From the NCBI GenBank assembly GCA_017347445.1, contig AP021856.1, positions 3,604,613 through 3,668,612 of the forward strand: 64,000 nucleotides of DNA. The letters run 5' to 3'. Numbering within the stretch: the stretch's first letter is position 1; every line of letters starts with the position of its first letter. This DNA comes from Candidatus Brocadia pituitae. Its GTDB lineage: Bacteria > Planctomycetota > Brocadiia > Brocadiales > Brocadiaceae. The position numbers were made by a program, and so were the translations under genes. Of the stretch, positions 62,651-64,000 are shown piece by piece. A model generated the notes under the pieces. That model did no database searches, was not told the origin of the DNA, and saw nothing but the letters and a program-made list of their open reading frames with translations.

Positions 62651-64000
62651 TTATGGACCAAGAATCTCGTGCGTTATTATCCTTCTCTTACCTATAAAAT
62701 AGCCATACCATTTATGTATTGAATCAAAAAGGGCAATGACGGCAAGGATTGCCATAATGACAATGAGAACTGCATCGAGTTTAAAAGTGAAGGCCTCCCC
62801 CGGTACGGTTGATGATGCGGATTTCTCAAGAAAATCAAGGAAGAGTTGGTAAGACGCCACAAAAGTTGTTACGAACATAAAGACCATCGGCAGAAATGTC
62901 ATCCATGCATATCTGAGTTTATCCATCTTTATAATGATAGTTGTGCCCACACAGAAGGCAATTGCCGCTAAAAGCTGATTTGCAACACCAAACATCGGCC
63001 AAATGGTCGAAATACTTCCCGAATAGATGAGGTAACCCCATGAGCCAACCACGAGAAGGCTGGATACGATCGTTCCGGGAAGCCAGCTTGTCTTCCCTAA
63101 AGGTTTGTATGCATAACTACCTAATTCCTGAAGGATAAACCTGGCCACCCTTGTCCCCGTATCAACGGTGGTGAGAATAAAGAGCGCTTCAAACATGAGT
63201 GCAAAGTTATACCAGTATGGCATAAGGGATTTCATGCCGGGCAGACTTGAGAAGAGTGAGGCCATGCCAACTGCCAGAGAAACTGCACCGCCGGGTCTTC
63301 CCGCAATGTCGGTACCTACATCTTCAGAGAGTTGGAATATGTGGTTTACCGGAAAACCCAATTCTGCCAAAGCATCAAATGAAAGATGCGTATTGATTGC
63401 AAAGTAGTCCCCCGGTATCAGTATTGTTGCTGCAATGACTGCAATTACGGAGACAAATCCCTCGACCAGCATAGCGCCAAAACCGATCATCTTTATCTCC
63501 GACTCGTATTGAATCATCTTAGAGGTAGTACCTGACGAAACAAGGGCATGAAACCCGGATATTGCCCCGCATGCAATCGTAATAAACATAAAGGGAAATA
63601 AGGTCCCCGGTATTACCGGACCGCCACCATGGACAAACTTTGTAACGGCGGGCATTTGGATGGCAGGAGCCAGAAATATCACCCCCAAGGCGAGGAGGAT
63701 GATCGTGCCAATCTTCATATAGGTAGAAAGATAGTCCCTCGGACAGAGGAGCATCCACACGGGAAGAACCGATGCACTAAATCCGTACAACGCCATAAGT
63801 CCGACAATGAGCTTTCTGTCCAGGTTAAAATAGGGCTCAAGAGGAGAACCGGGGATATAACTGCCAAAAAAGACGGCTAATACAAGGAGAATCACCCCGA
63901 TAACGCTGACTTCTGCTACCTTCCCGTATCTGATTTTGTAAAGATACAACCCCATAAACAGCGCTATGGGTATGGTGGCCGCTATCGTGAAGGTGCCCCA
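62651..64000 (-). CDS. cstA: CstA carbon starvation/peptide transporter (5' part outside window)
   Basis: The gene reads leftward from beyond the window edge; 449 codons and the stop are visible. At least ten hydrophobic helices are predicted. Motifs include FITIACGAISGFHALVSSGT, GGAVSLAVGMASLF, LFILTTVDTGTRVARF and WPMFGVANQLLAA, which are typical of the CstA family. CstA proteins take up peptides or pyruvate under starvation. The missing N-terminus is outside the window. The small ORF at 62333 follows it. Confidence 0.95.
   Translation of the reverse strand, partial: WGTFTIAATIPIALFMGLYLYKIRYGKVAEVSVIGVILLVLAVFFGSYIPGSPLEPYFNLDRKLIVGLMALYGFSASVLPVWMLLCPRDYLSTYMKIGTIILLALGVIFLAPAIQMPAVTKFVHGGGPVIPGTLFPFMFITIACGAISGFHALVSSGTTSKMIQYESEIKMIGFGAMLVEGFVSVIAVIAATILIPGDYFAINTHLSFDALAELGFPVNHIFQLSEDVGTDIAGRPGGAVSLAVGMASLFSSLPGMKSLMPYWYNFALMFEALFILTTVDTGTRVARFILQELGSYAYKPLGKTSWLPGTIVSSLLVVGSWGYLIYSGSISTIWPMFGVANQLLAAIAFCVGTTIIIKMDKLRYAWMTFLPMVFMFVTTFVASYQLFLDFLEKSASSTVPGEAFTFKLDAVLIVIMAILAVIALFDSIHKWYGYFIGKRRIITHEILGP

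Overview
The window reads as chromosome from an anaerobic Gram-negative planctomycete, most probably an anammox bacterium of the Brocadiales (Brocadia/Kuenenia/Jettenia type). This placement is an inference. It rests on the gene mix (exported monoheme cytochrome c, CobA-HemD fusion, polyferredoxin, Kdo/LPS-export genes, UT-type urea transporter, Ser/Thr kinase, complete Bat operon), on moderate GC, and on many short dispersed repeats, some of them read through inside genes. No hydrazine or nitrite enzyme lies in the window, so the assignment is not proven.

Layout. 1-2.2 kb: 5' part of an AddA/UvrD-type helicase gene. 2.4-12.4 kb (minus): a MoxR-DUF58-BatD-like-unknown-BatA-BatB-BatC-BatD-BatE operon ending in a 41-aa membrane protein. 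12.6-20.2 kb: mobB, cytochrome c, rtcA, a sugar-isomerase-like gene, a Cache-only sensor and two uncharacterised proteins. 20.6-23.9 kb: accessory region with a 249-bp inverted-repeat element, then a small island inserted in the 3' half of tRNA-Ala(GGC). The island is bounded by 50-bp direct repeats and holds an IS and a TumE/TumA-like toxin-antitoxin pair. 24.1-26.6 kb: leuS. 26.6-27.6 kb: a scar with a headless gene, an integron attC-like site, a dispersed repeat and a tyrosine-recombinase fragment.

27.6-30 kb: polyferredoxin and cobA-hemD. 30.2-36.4 kb (minus): an envelope cluster of kdsD, kdsC, a decayed hepT, an LptC-LptA-like fusion and a GDPD-HEAT protein with a degraded active site. 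36.5-41.6 kb (plus): site-2 protease, scpA, Trm112-like, yidC, mnmE. 41.6-46.9 kb: livF remnant, copA, mgtC and a TPR lipoprotein; inverted copies of a short repeat flank the livF-copA-mgtC part. 47.2-51 kb: overlapping GIY-YIG/degenerate exonuclease, urea transporter and truD (truD carries a dispersed repeat in frame), then a methyltransferase pseudogene.

52.5-57.3 kb: rlmN, tldD (probably starting at ATT), tldE/pmbA, ferredoxin, and an isolated rpmH (L34). 57.5-60.7 kb: HU/IHF-like protein, RseC-like protein and a membrane Ser/Thr kinase. A c-di-GMP-I (GEMM) riboswitch with an overlapping terminator then precedes a secreted TPR protein. The window ends with mscL, a 50-aa ORF and the 3' part of cstA (minus).

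The most interesting items are the riboswitch/terminator upstream of the secreted TPR protein, the orphan attC-like site, the tRNA-Ala island with a leaderless toxin-antitoxin promoter, the degenerate GDPD-HEAT protein beside LPS-export genes, and in-frame repeats inside a housekeeping tRNA-modification gene.
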